Both the position numbers and the translations under genes were made by a program. From the NCBI RefSeq assembly GCF_964355755.1, contig NC_092675.1, forward strand, positions 27,384,412 to 27,448,411: a DNA stretch of 64,000 bases, in the 5' to 3' direction. This DNA is from Antedon mediterranea (taxonomy: Eukaryota; Echinodermata; Crinoidea; Comatulida; Antedonidae). This document shows, one piece after another, positions 22,882 to 34,242 of this stretch; within the stretch, counting starts at the first letter, position 1, and every line of letters starts with the position of its first letter. Below the pieces are notes generated by a model. The model searched no databases and was not told the origin of the DNA. It worked only from the letters and a program-made list of their open reading frames with translations.

Positions 22882-24558
22882 TTTATTTTCTTAAATTCTA
22901 ATAATTTGTTAGTGTTATTGTTTAAATAATTTGTGAAACTAATTTGTATTGTTTACAGCATGTTACAATGTTGATGATTTCCTACAGGTATTGAACCGTT
23001 TTAGTGGTTATACTTGTTAACTTTTTAAGCAACATCACACTCATTTTAACCAGGAGGAGATAAAATGCAAATAAAACGATTTTTAAAAAGTAAACATAAA
23101 TACAATTTTTACAAAATATACCAACAACATGGAGGCCTGCCAACTTTACGAGTATAAACAAGTAATAAACTGTACTAGAGAAACACTATCGACATTAACA
23201 TACATAATTATAAACAATGAGATGGTGTAAACAAAGAAAAACACAGGTTACTGTATAACAATGTAAGACAAACTTTTTATCTCCATTATCAATTGTTTTC
23301 TTGTGCCGCTATGCAGACTTTAAAAAAAAAGAAAAAAAGGGGGGGGGGGGTTTATCGTACATCAATCCTTTAGAGTAATATTCATGTTTGATATGAGCTG
23401 GTAAGAAAACAAGTAAAGATATAAAGGATTTGTGTAAAGATATTACACCTGATGAGTTGAATAATGTGATTGGAAACGTTAAACGCGTCTCCTGTGATTT
23501 TGTGAAGGAAAAATTTACGTTAATATAACTTCGAGACGAAAATGATTTGTTTAGTGTATTTCCTTTTCTTTTGTCTTTGTTTCGTTTATTTATTATTTAA
23601 CTAGTAGCTCAGATTTGTGATTGGTTGATGTTTTTTGCTGCTGTCCGGTAGTTATCGTGTTGTAACGTATTTTTCATTGACGTCAGCTGTTCTTGAATGA
23701 GAAAACCTTTTAAAAATAGTGACGTCATGTTTTGTCTAATATTCCCTGTCGATGATACCTAGCGTCAGTAATAAACCCCTTACTGAGGAATCTTTCATAA
23801 AATGGTGCTAGATTAAGGGATGTGAGAGAGCTATAGGTAACCATCAATAAGAGAACATTTACAAAGAACCGTTATAAGGTTAAGCCTACAGAGCGAAGAC
23901 ACAGGCCTGTAAAATTGCTAACGAAACAGCAGAAGATTCATAAAAAAAGTTTTTAAAAATAGTCGAAAAATAAACATGTAGAAAAAAAAAGTAGGCCTTA
24001 GAATAGCTAATGGAAATAACCTGCTTGTAAACAAATTTCAATGTTTGGGGTCCGGTTGAATGTCTAGTTTTTTTGTTTTTCTGTTAAAATTAGTAGAAAT
24101 GACTAACTAAACGGTTAAAACGCTTTAAAGAAAAACGTGCAAACATAAGAAACTGTTACATGTATTTATAACAATTAGAAATACAATACAATTTACTTTT
24201 AAGAGATTATTTAATTTTTATCCACACAATGGGACACAATCACATGAATATTAACGATCAATGGAATCTAAGTGAATTTCAATACAATAATACAACTATT
24301 TGTTTCGTAAAGTTAATCATTATCCACACTATGACAAACAATCACATTATTATTAACGATCAATGGAATTAGCCCTATATCTAAGTGAATTAACTTCAAT
24401 ACAATAATACAACCATTTGTAGAAATATCATCACAAAAGTAATCTAACTTGTACTACTACACTATATGAAAACAGATCATGAACAGTTGATGTTCTTGAG
24501 ATCTGCAATCACTATTGAATTGAAGACTGTTAGGCCTAATGTTTGCGTAAAATTTCTC

Positions 24559-26257
24559 TCATCTTTTAATATCTCTAAACGTAAGATTTATTCTTGGTAG
24601 CTTGATGGATTGATTTTTAGGCAGTGAATGGTACCAGTACTCATTAGTGGGATAATTCATCATTAATAATGTACCGTGTTTAAGATCAACAGTTACTGGC
24701 TCAATTATTCTTTTGGGGCTCTTACCTCGCGCATCACCATGTCGAAATCTAAACATACGTGTTTGCCCTAATGATACAGAGGCGATTGGACTAAAGTGAT
24801 TCATGTCTTTTTCATCATCTTTGTGTTCGCCAATGTAATCACTGCCAGTAGCATATCTATAGAGTAACGACAAAATACAATAGAAAATAAAGTATTTTAA
24901 CATGAGATTAAAAAAAAAACACCCAATTAACCATTGGGGGAGGGGGGATGTATGTAAGTAAAATAACACTTGCACAATAGAATTAAAACAAACAAAATAA
25001 TAAACAAGAATATTTACCGATTGACCAAGACAAAATTGAAGTAATTCCCTGTAACCGTTTTTAAAAGATCGCGGAGATCTTTCAGGAATGGTGGCCACGG
25101 TAAAGCTGGTACTGTATTGCCTGAATATTTGTAAGTTAGGCCCGAATCGCCAAACGAAACATACAGAGGGGAAAACCATACATTACATAGTAATTTAAGA
25201 ATCTTATTTGGTGAGATGTAAATGAACACGCCCTAATAAAATCATTTACAGTAAAAGAGTAAATTACACATCTACCCAGCGGTAAATAAAGAAAAACAAA
25301 GGAAACGATATAGGCCTACAAGTAATTAACAAGTCATTAATACAAAACCACGGATAAAATAATAATGGAACTAACCTGTTTTCTAGGAATATTAAACCAC
25401 TTTCCGTACACTTTCACCTTTGCAAGATCACCGGTAAAATAGTCAATCTCTTCCTCACATTTTTTAAACAATGTATCGGCTGTTCCTTTATCAAGAAGTT
25501 GAAGGTAATCACAATCTAAATTTTCCCCTGTTATTTTTTGCACAGATAACCAATCAGGGGATAGCAATTGTTGCTCTGAATTGAATAAACGTCCTCCGTT
25601 ATCGTTTTCGTCACCACCACCATCGACGGTAACCGCATTATCATTATCAACCTCTTCAATCATCTTTTGAATTTCACCGTGTTGTTCAATTAACTTGTAC
25701 CACTGTCTCTTTGGAAGGTTTATACCTTTTTTGCCGGGTTTAAACTCGCCTCCTTCTTCGGCCTGGTAACAATGGCGAATACATACAAACTGCTCTTCTT
25801 TCCAGCTACTAACTACCACATGTAGTATGTCCGAAAGTGGGATTCTTACTGCCTCCACCAAGTTAATGTCTCTTTGCAAGTTGGCTAGGGCTTGAAGAAT
25901 TAAATCAATATTGGTAAAAAGTTTTTGCCACAGCAGAACGGGTAAATTAATACCTAGAGGTCCAGGTTTGAAGGCACCATTTTCTTCCGTTTGATAACAT
26001 TCTCTAAGGCATACATAAACAACTTCACCCCAGCGCTGGGCCACTACATGGCGTTTTTCAGACAGAAAAATCCGATTCGTTGAAGTTATTGGAATCTTTG
26101 GTTCACCACCGGTCATTTCGGCATAATCCATGGCGCTAATTCCTGAGGCAGAGTGAAATGATTTTTTACTTGTTGACGGCTTCGCTGCTTTACTCAAATC
26201 GTTTGTTTGACCGTTGAAAAATTTTCTAGGATCCAATAACTTCGAGGAGGTAGTCAT
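24559..26257 (-). CDS. double PC4 domain-ALKBH2-like DNA demethylase fusion (right arm copy)
   Basis: Exons mirror the left copy: 26257-25376, 25160-25018 and 24856-24559. The domains and the catalytic H-x-D, H and R residues are the same. The only coding difference I see is in exon 2. The left copy has GGACAT (Gly-His, residue 333) and this copy has GGGAAT (Gly-Asn). Two neighbouring bases changed, one silent and one replacing an amino acid outside the metal site. The exon 2 acceptor is the same non-canonical TGTAT, so that change pre-dates the duplication of the arms. Confidence 0.82.
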
Positions 26258-26463
26258 CGTTGGTACTTTAAAACTGCGTTTGAATCAGGTCCGATATATA
26301 TGTAACAGCTCAGTACGGAAGTAGCCTTTTAACAGTAATTAGCCTAAAGCGATATTAATTGTTTTTCCTGTCAATTGTCTCCCTACAACGCGTGCGGATT
26401 AAAGCATTGTTAATTGTTTGTTTTCCGGTCAATCGTTTTTCCGTGGCACGTGCGAAACACGTT

Positions 26464-27015
26464 TTAGATATCCTCACACAATAACTTATACAGGTTCTCT
26501 GAATTAGTCAAGGTATTTACGAGAAAGTAAACAAAATGTCTATACCGTGGTAATGAATATTCCTCGTACTTATTCAACTCACTATACACGGTATTGTCTG
26601 TAACATACTCTTTATCCAGAACCTCCCGATAAAAATAATCAATCTGTTCTTCTGGAGATTTCATACAGCAGAAGTCATGATATTTTTGACCAGGCCTATC
26701 AAATTCGCAACCATAACAAGCCGCTTTACTTAACATCCAGCACATGTTTAACACTTGAGAAACAAACACTTCTCTGGCTAAATATTCCAATTTCAATAAC
26801 AATTCTCTCTCCACCTCATCTACGTACGTAAATATACAACTTGTAGCCCGGCTACCCCTCTCAACTCCTTCATCAACACCGGCGGGTACACCCTCATTAG
26901 TCCGCATGTACCGATCACCGATATCGTTACCTGTAACAACAGTCTCCTCATCATCGCTAATAATTATAACTGTATCTACACAGCTACCTAACGAAAAATC
27001 TATACTTCCAGACAT
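26464..27015 (-). CDS. SIM-containing Cys/His protein, 183 aa (right arm copy)
   Basis: Identical in translation to the 14410-14961 copy. It has the N-terminal VIIISDDEE SUMO-interaction-like motif and a central CxxC...HxxCC cluster. It lies 600 bp inside the right terminus and reads toward the centre, upstream of the AlkB gene. Function is unknown. Confidence 0.7.
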   Translation of the reverse strand: MSGSIDFSLGSCVDTVIIISDDEETVVTGNDIGDRYMRTNEGVPAGVDEGVERGSRATSCIFTYVDEVERELLLKLEYLAREVFVSQVLNMCWMLSKAACYGCEFDRPGQKYHDFCCMKSPEEQIDYFYREVLDKEYVTDNTVYSELNKYEEYSLPRYRHFVYFLVNTLTNSENLYKLLCEDI

Positions 27016-27349
27016 AGCGAAATACTGTAACTCCACGTAAAAATAGACGAAACAACTGGAAAGGTCACAAAAAGCAGTCCCTCTTCTTACAATGTCTAAA
27101 AAGAAACGGCTCTAAAATATCAAATACAAAACTATTGTACCAAACAAAAAGAACAATGAACAAAAGAAATTAGGATATACTAAACAAAGGCGACCTATGC
27201 AATGGTCAAACCGCCTAAAAATAACAATAGCAATCCTCAAACAAAGAACTACCTTCACTAATATATTTAAAATACAAATTCATCACCAACTACAATTATA
27301 ACCCAGGCCAAAACGAAAACCCCGCCAAAATAACAAACCCCCTTCTCTA

Positions 27350-27553
27350 ACAAAGAATGACCTTTCGCTAATTAATATTACAATAACAGGAAATTAAACA
27401 ATAGAAAATATAATATATACCCTGGGGATATGACATTCCTTTCCGGTCTGGTACAAAGAATGACCTTTCACTAATTATTATTACAATACCTGGAAATTAA
27501 ACAATAGAAATATGAAATATGCCCTGGGGGTATGACATTCCATTTGGGCCTGG
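27350..27553. repeat. subterminal tandem repeat, 102-bp unit, right end
   Basis: Mirror of 13872-14075. CCCTGGGG(A/G)TATGACATTCC is repeated. Confidence 0.75.
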
Positions 27554-27613
27554 AATACTTCTGCCCTGGGGGTATGACCTTCCATTCGGGTCTGTATTCC
27601 CTCTACCTCTACT

Positions 27614-27619
27614 CACCCC
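27614..27619. repeat. 6-bp target site duplication, right copy (CACCCC)
   Basis: Direct partner of 13806-13811. The satellite continues in register (CACCCCGACGCCTCGGG). Confidence 0.88.
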
Positions 27620-30600
27620 GACGCCTCGGGCCGGGTACACAATAGTATAGATTGACGTAGTATGGTCCTGACTTTCCAGAAATGTGCCACTTGCCCCGGC
27701 CCAGTGCGGGAAAGTACGTGTTTAAAAGCAATTTCAAATGCGTATTTTTAGCATTAATTTACTAAGAATTAATAGCACCACTTTTAAAGTGGCCATATGA
27801 CCACACCCCAACGCCTCGGGCCGGGAACACAATAGTATAGATTGACGTAGAATGGTCCTGGCATTCCAGAAATGTGCCACTTGCCCCGGCCCAGTGCGGG
27901 CAAGTACTGATTTTAAAGCAATTTCAAATGCGTATTTTTAGAATTAATTTACTAAGAATTAATAGCACCACATTTAAAGTGGCCATATGACCACACCCCG
28001 ACGCCTCGGGCCGGGAACACAATAGTATAGATTGACGTAGTATGGTCCTGGCATTCCAGAAATATACCACTTGCCCCGGCCCAGTGCCGGCAAGTACGGA
28101 TTTTAAAGCAATTTAAATGCGTATTTTTAGCATTAATTTAGTAAACACCACTTTTAAAGTGGCCATATGACCACACCCCGACGCCTCGGGCCGGGTACAC
28201 AATAGTATAGATTGACGTAGTATGGTCCTGACTTTCCAGAAATGTGCCACTTGCCCCGGCCCAGTGCGGGAATTACGTGTTTAAAAGCAATTTCAAATGC
28301 GTATTTTTAGCATTAATTTACTAAGAATTAATAGCACCACTTTTAAAGTGGCCATATGACCACACCCCAACGCCTCGGGCCGGGAACACAATAGTATAGA
28401 TTGACGTAGAATGGTCCTGGCATTCCAGAAATGTGCCACTTGCCCCGGCCCAGTGCGGGCAAGTACGGATTTTAAAGCAATTTAAAATGCGTATTTTTAG
28501 CATTAATTTAGTAAACACCACTTTTAAAGTGGCCATATGACCACACCCCGACGCGTCGGGCCGGGTACACAATAGTATAGATTGACTTAGTATGGTCCTG
28601 GCTTTCCAGAAATGTGCCACTTGCCCCGGCCCAGTGCGGGCAACTACGTGTTTAAAAGCAATTTCAAATGCGTTTTTTAGCATTAATTTACTAAGAATTA
28701 ATAGCACCACATTTAAAGTGGCCATATGACCACACCCCGACGCCTCGGGCCGGGAACACAATAGTATAGATTGACGTAGTATGGTCCTGGCATTCCAGAA
28801 ATATACCACTTGCCCCGGCCCAGTGCCGGCAAGTACGGATTTTAAAGCAATTTAAAATGCGTATTTTTAGCATTAATTTAGTAAACACCACTTTTAAAGT
28901 GGCCATATGACCACACCCCGACGCCTCGGGCCGGGTACACAATAGTATAGATTGACGTAGTATGGTCCTGACTTTCCAGAAATGTGCCACTTGCCCCGGC
29001 CCAGTGCGGGAATTACGTGTTTAAAAGCAATTTCAAATGCGTATTTTTAGCATTGATTTACTAAGAATTAATAGCACCACTTTTAAAGTGGCCACATGAC
29101 CACACCCCAACGCCTCGGGCCGGGAACACAATAGTATAGATTGACGTAGAATGGTCCGGACATTCCAGAAATGTGCCACTTGCCCCGGCCCAGTGCGGGC
29201 AAGTACGTGTTTTAAAGCAATTTAAAATGCGTGTTTTTAGTGTTATTTTACTAAGTATTAATAGCACCACTTTTAAAGTGGCAATATGACCACACCCCGA
29301 CGCCTCGGGCCGGATTCACAATAGTATAGATTGACGTAGTATGGTCCTGACTTTCCAGAAATGTGCCACTTGCCCCGGCCCAGTGCGGGCAAGTACGTGT
29401 TTAAAAGCAATTTCAAATGCGTATTTTTAGTGTTATTTTACTAAGTATTAATAGCACCACTTTTAAAGTGGCCATATGACCACACCCCGACGCCTCGGGC
29501 CGGGTACACAATAATATAGGTTGACGTAGTATGGTCCTGACTTTCCAGAAATGTGCCACTTGCCCCGGCCCAGTGCGGGAATTACGTGTTTAAAAGCAAT
29601 TTCAAATGCGTATTTTTAGCATTAATTTACTAAGAATTAATAGCACCACTTTTAAAGTGGCCATATGACCACACCCCAACGCCTCGGGCCGGATTCACAA
29701 TAGTATAGATTGACGTAGTATGGTCCTGACTTTCCAGAAATGTGCCACTTGCCCCGGCCCAGTGCGGGAATTACGTGTTTAAAAGCAATTTCAAATGCGT
29801 ATTTTTAGCATTAATTTACTAAGAATTAATAGCACCACTTTTAAAGTGGCCATATGACCACACCCCAACGCCTCGGGCCGGGAACACAATAGTATAGATT
29901 GACGTAGAATGGTCCTGGCATTCCAGAAATGTGCCACTTGCCCCGGCCCAGTGCGGGCAAGTACGGATTTTAAAGCAATTTAAAATGCGTATTTTTAGCA
30001 TTAATTTAGTAAACACCACTTTTAAAGTGGCCATATGACCACACCCCGACGCGTCGGGCCGGGTACACAATAGTATAGATTGACTTAGTATGGTCCTGGC
30101 TTTCCAGAAATGTGCCACTTGCCCCGGCCCAGTGCGGGCAACTACGTGTTTAAAAGCAATTTCAAATGCGTTTTTTAGCATTAATTTACTAAGAATTAAT
30201 AGCACCACATTTAAAGTGGCCATATGACCACACCCCGACGCCTCGGGCCGGGAACACAATAGTATAGATTGACGTAGTATGGTCCTGGCATTCCAGAAAT
30301 ATACCACTTGCCCCGGCCCAGTGCCGGCAAGTACGGATTTTAAAGCAATTTAAAATGCGTATTTTTAGCATTAATTTAGTAAACACCACTTTTAAAGTGG
30401 CCATATGACCACACCCCGACGCCTCGGGCCGGGTACACAATAGTATAGATTGACGTAGTATGGTCCTGACTTTCCAGAAATGTGCCACTTGCCCCGGCCC
30501 AGTGCGGGAATTACGTGTTTAAAAGCAATTTCAAATGCGTATTTTTAGCATTAATTTACTAAGAATTAATAGCACCACTTTTAAAGTGGCCATATGACCA

Positions 30601-32360
30601 CACCCCAACGCCTCGGGCCGGGAACACAATAGTATAGATTGACGTAGAATGGTCGGACATTCCAGAAATGTGCCACTTGCCCCGGCCCAGTGCGGGCAAG
30701 TACGTGTTTTAAAGCAATTTAAAATGCGTGTTTTTAGTGTTATTTTACTAAGTATTAATAGCACCACTTTTAAAGTGGCAATATGACCACACCCCGACGC
30801 CTCGGGCCGGGTACATAATAGTATGGATTGACGTAGAAAGGTCCAGACTTTCTAGAAATGTGCCACTTGCCCCGGCCCAGTGCGGGCCAGTACGTGTTTT
30901 AAAGCAATTTAAAATGCGTATTTTTAGTGTTATTTTACTAAGTATTAATAGCACCACTTTTAAAGTGGCCATATGACCACACCCCGACGCCTCGGGCCGG
31001 GTACACAATAGTATAGATTGACGCAGTATGGTCCTGGCTTTCCAGAAATGTGCCACTTGCCCCGGCCCAGTGCGGGCAAGTACGGATTTTAAAGCAATTT
31101 AAAATGCGTATTTTTAGCATTAATTTAGTAAACACCACTTTTAAAGTGGCCATATGACCACACCCCGACGCCTCGGGTTGGGTTCACAATAGTATAGATT
31201 GATGTAGAATGGTCCTGGCATTCCATAAACGTGCCACTTGCCCCGGCCCAGTGCGGGCAAGTACATGTTTGAAAGCAATTTCAACTGCGTATTTTTAGCA
31301 TTAATTTACTAAGAATTAATAGCACCACATTTAAAGTGGCCATATGACCACACCCCGACGCCTCGGGCCGGGAACACAATAGTATAGATTAACGTAGTAT
31401 GGTCCTGGCATTCCAGAAATATGCCACTTGCCCCGGCCCAGTGCGGGCAAGTACGGATTTTAAAGCAATTTAAAATGCGTATTTTTAGTGTTATTTTACT
31501 AAGTATTAATAGCACCACTTTTAAAGTGGCAATATGACCACACCCCCGACGCCTCGGGCCGGGTTCACAATAGTATGGATTGACGTAGAAAGGTCCAGAC
31601 TTTCTAGAAATGTGCCACTTGCTCCGGCCCAGTGCGGGCCAGTACGTGTTTTAAAGCAATTTAAAATGCGTATTTTTAGTGTTATTTTACTAAGTATTAA
31701 TAGCACCACTTTTAAAGTGGCCATATGACCACACCCCGACGCCTCGGGCCGGGTACACAATAGTATAGATTGACGCAGTATGGTCCTGGCTTTCCAGAAA
31801 TGTGCCACTTGCCCCGGCCCAGTGCGGGCAAGTACGGATTTTAAAGCAATTTAAAATGCGTATTTTTAGCATTAATTTAGTAAACACCACTTTTAAAGTG
31901 GCCATATGACCACACCCCGACGCCTTGGGTCGGGTTCACAATAGTATAGATTGTTGATGTAGAATGGTCCTGGCATTCCATAAACGTGCCACTTGCCCCG
32001 GCCCAGTGCGGGCAAGTACGTGTTTAAAAGCAATTTAAAATGCGTATATTTAGTGTTTTTTTTACTAAGTATTAACAGCACTACTTTTAAAGTGGCAATA
32101 TGACCACACCCCGACGCCTCGCGCCGGGTTCACAATAGTATGGATTGACGTACGTAGAATGGTCCTGAAATTCCAGAAATGTGCCACTTGCCCCGGACCA
32201 GTGCGGGCAAGTACGTGTTTTAAAGCTATTTAAAATGCGTATTTTTAGCATTAATTTAGTAAACGCCACTTTTAAAGTGGCCATATGACCACACCCCGAC
32301 GCCTCGGGCCGGGTACACAATAGTATAGATTGACGTAGTATGGTCCTGACTTTCCAGAAA
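27614..32360 (+). repeat. satellite array B, about 25 units, with higher-order repeats
   Basis: Same unit and orientation as array A. At least three unit variants alternate, ending AGTAAACACC, AAGAATTAATAGCACC or AAGTATTAATAGCACC. A block of about 1.1 kb (28200-29313) recurs almost unchanged 1.5 kb later (29698-30810). A second pair (about 30730-31180 and 31480-31930) is offset by 752 bp, or four units. This multi-unit duplication is typical of unequal exchange. Overlapping minus-strand frames of 69-162 codons through the array are by-products of a unit length divisible by three. Confidence 0.93.
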
Positions 32361-32372
32361 CACTTTAAAGTG
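32361..32372. other. inversion junction of the satellite at a 12-bp palindrome
   Basis: The forward array stops inside a unit (CTTTCCAGAAA). After CACTTTAAAGTG, a perfect palindrome, the sequence continues as the reverse complement of the unit (CTTTAAAACACGTACTTGCC). The palindrome resembles the unit's own CCACTTTTAAAGTGG. Confidence 0.85.
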
Positions 32373-33880
32373 CTTTAAAACACGTACTTGCCCGCACTGG
32401 GCCGGGGCAAGTGGCACATTTATGGAATGCCAGGACCATACTACGTCAATCTATACTATTGTGAACCCGGCCCGAGGCGTCGGGGTGTGGTCATATTGCC
32501 ACTTTAAAAGTGGTGCTATTAATACTTAGTAAAAAACACTAAAAATACGCATTTTAAATTGCTTTAAAACACGTACTCGCCCGCACCAGGCCGGGGCAAG
32601 TGGTACATTTCTGGAATGCCAGGACCATACTACGTCAATCTATACTATCGTGAACCCGACCCGAGGCGTCGGTGTGTGGTCATAATGGCCAGTTTAAAAG
32701 TGGTGTTTACTAAATTAATGCTAAAAATACGCATTTTAAATTGCTATAAAATCCGTACTTGCCCGCACTGGGCCGGGGCAAGTGGAACATTTCTGGAATG
32801 CCAGGATCATACTACGTCAATCTATATTATTGTGTACCCGGCCCGAGGCGTCGGGGTGTGGTCATATGGCCACTTTAAATGTGGTGCTATTAATTCTTAG
32901 TAAATTAATGCTAAAAATACGCATTTTAAATTGCTTTAAAACACGTACTTGCCAACACTGGGCCGGGGCAAGTGGCACATTTATGGAATGCCAGGACCAT
33001 TCTACATCAATCTATACTATTGTGAACCCGACCCGGGGCGTCGGGGTGTGGTCATATGGCCACTTTAAAAGTGGTGTTTACTAAATTAATGCTAAAAATA
33101 CGCATTTTAAATTGCTTTAAAATCCGTACTTGCCCGCACTGGGCCGGGGCAAGTGGCACATTTCTGGAAAGCCAGGACACTACTACGTCAATCTATACTA
33201 TTGTGTACCCGACCTGAGGCGTTGGGGTGTGGTCATACGGCCACTTTAAAAGTGGTGCTATTATAATACTTAGTAAAATAACACTAAAAAGACGCATTTT
33301 AAATTGCTTTAAAACCCCTACTTGCCCACACTGGGCCGGGGCAAGTGGCACATTTCTGGAATGCCAGGACCATACTACGTCAATCTATACTATTGTGTAC
33401 CCGGTCCGAGGCGTCGGGGTGTGGTCATATGGCCACTTTAAAAGTTGTGTTTACTAAAAATGCTAAAAATACGCATTTTATATTGCTTTAAAATCCGTAC
33501 TTGCCCGCACTGGGCCGGGGCAAGTGGCATATTTCTGGAATGCCAGGACAGTACTACGTCAATCTATACTATTGTGTACCAGGCCCGAGGGGCCGGGGTG
33601 TGGTCATATTATGGCCACTTTAAATGTGGTGCTATTAATTCTTAGTAAATTAATGCTAAAAATACGCATTTGAAATTGCTTTTAAATACGTACTTGCCCG
33701 CACTGGGCCGGGGCAAGTGGCACATTTCTGGAAAGCCAGGACCATACTACGTCAATCTATACTATTGTGTACCCGGCCCGAGGCGTCGGGGTGTGGTCAT
33801 ATTGCCACTTTAAAAGTGGTGCTTTTAATACTTAGTAAAATAACACTAAAAATACGCATTTTAAATTGCTTTAAAACCCT
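32361..33880 (-). repeat. satellite array C, inverted orientation
   Basis: About eight units in reverse complement relative to arrays A and B, somewhat more diverged. It ends at TTTAAAACCC, where the LINE fragment begins. Confidence 0.92.
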
Positions 33881-34134
33881 TCACTTTATAATTGAAACCT
33901 TTCCTGAATAAAATCGACACGCCTGCACTAGTCGAGTTATTAATACTATGTACACAATCACCTTTCCAAATCGATTTGAATTTTTTAAATAAATCTTGTG
34001 TAAGATGTGTTTCCTGTAACAGTACCACATCCGTTTTTTGATCTTTACACCATTTTTTCAATTTGTAATTGCTTGGTATTATCACGCAAACCTCGTATAT
34101 TTAACGAGATACAATGAAAATTTGAATTAAACAT
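33881..34134 (-). pseudogene. LINE ORF2 fragment (APE endonuclease N-terminus), frameshifted and truncated
   Basis: Starting at ATG 34134-34132 the frame gives HCISLNIRGLRD. It must then shift to continue as KKWCKDQKTDVVLLQETHLT and STSAGVSILFRKGF. This is the start of an apurinic endonuclease domain of a non-LTR retrotransposon: the N-terminal asparagine strand, then the catalytic Glu in QETH. It lies 108 bp after ORF1 on the same strand. The sequence stops at 33881, where inverted satellite begins, so the reverse transcriptase and 3' end are missing. Retention of the 5' end with loss of the 3' end is the reverse of ordinary LINE truncation. Confidence 0.8.
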
Positions 34135-34242
34135 TGATCGGTTTATTTAAAGAACCATTGGTAATTATACATACACACATTAATACCAGTATTAAAGGAA
34201 AATAGCGAAAGTAGCATGCACAACTATTATAGTATAACACTC

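Larger units (their letters stand above)
13812..27613. mobile_element. 13.8-kb palindromic mobile element with AlkB-PC4 cargo
   Basis: Two arms (13812-20679 and 20743-27613) are reverse complements over 6.87 kb with a 63-bp spacer. The outer ends read AGTAGAGGTAGAGGG... and ...CCCTCTACCTCTACT, directly abutting a CACCCC duplication of the satellite host. The clean duplication shows that the two outer ends were joined to the target in one integration event. A 6-bp duplication and 5'-AG termini are features of Polinton/Maverick elements. No DNA polymerase, integrase, protease, ATPase or capsid frame is present, so if related it is non-autonomous. Each arm carries the same genes: the 183-aa SIM/Cys-His protein and the PC4-PC4-AlkB protein, both pointing toward the centre, and a small opposing frame. 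The arms differ at few sites: a two-base change at 16377-16379, a 5-bp indel at about 16908/24518, single changes near 17749 and 18118, and homopolymer lengths. Confidence 0.9.
20743..27613 (-). repeat. right arm of the palindrome
   Basis: Reverse complement of 13812-20679. It carries the extra 5 bp at about 24518 and the other small differences noted for the element. Confidence 0.95.

Noticed and set aside
13812-27613. The palindrome as a pure assembly artefact (one arm joined to its own complement)
   Set aside because: The outer ends carry a proper target duplication on both sides in a satellite of known sequence, the spacer is unique, and the arms differ at several non-homopolymer sites. 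Read-level confirmation is still desirable.
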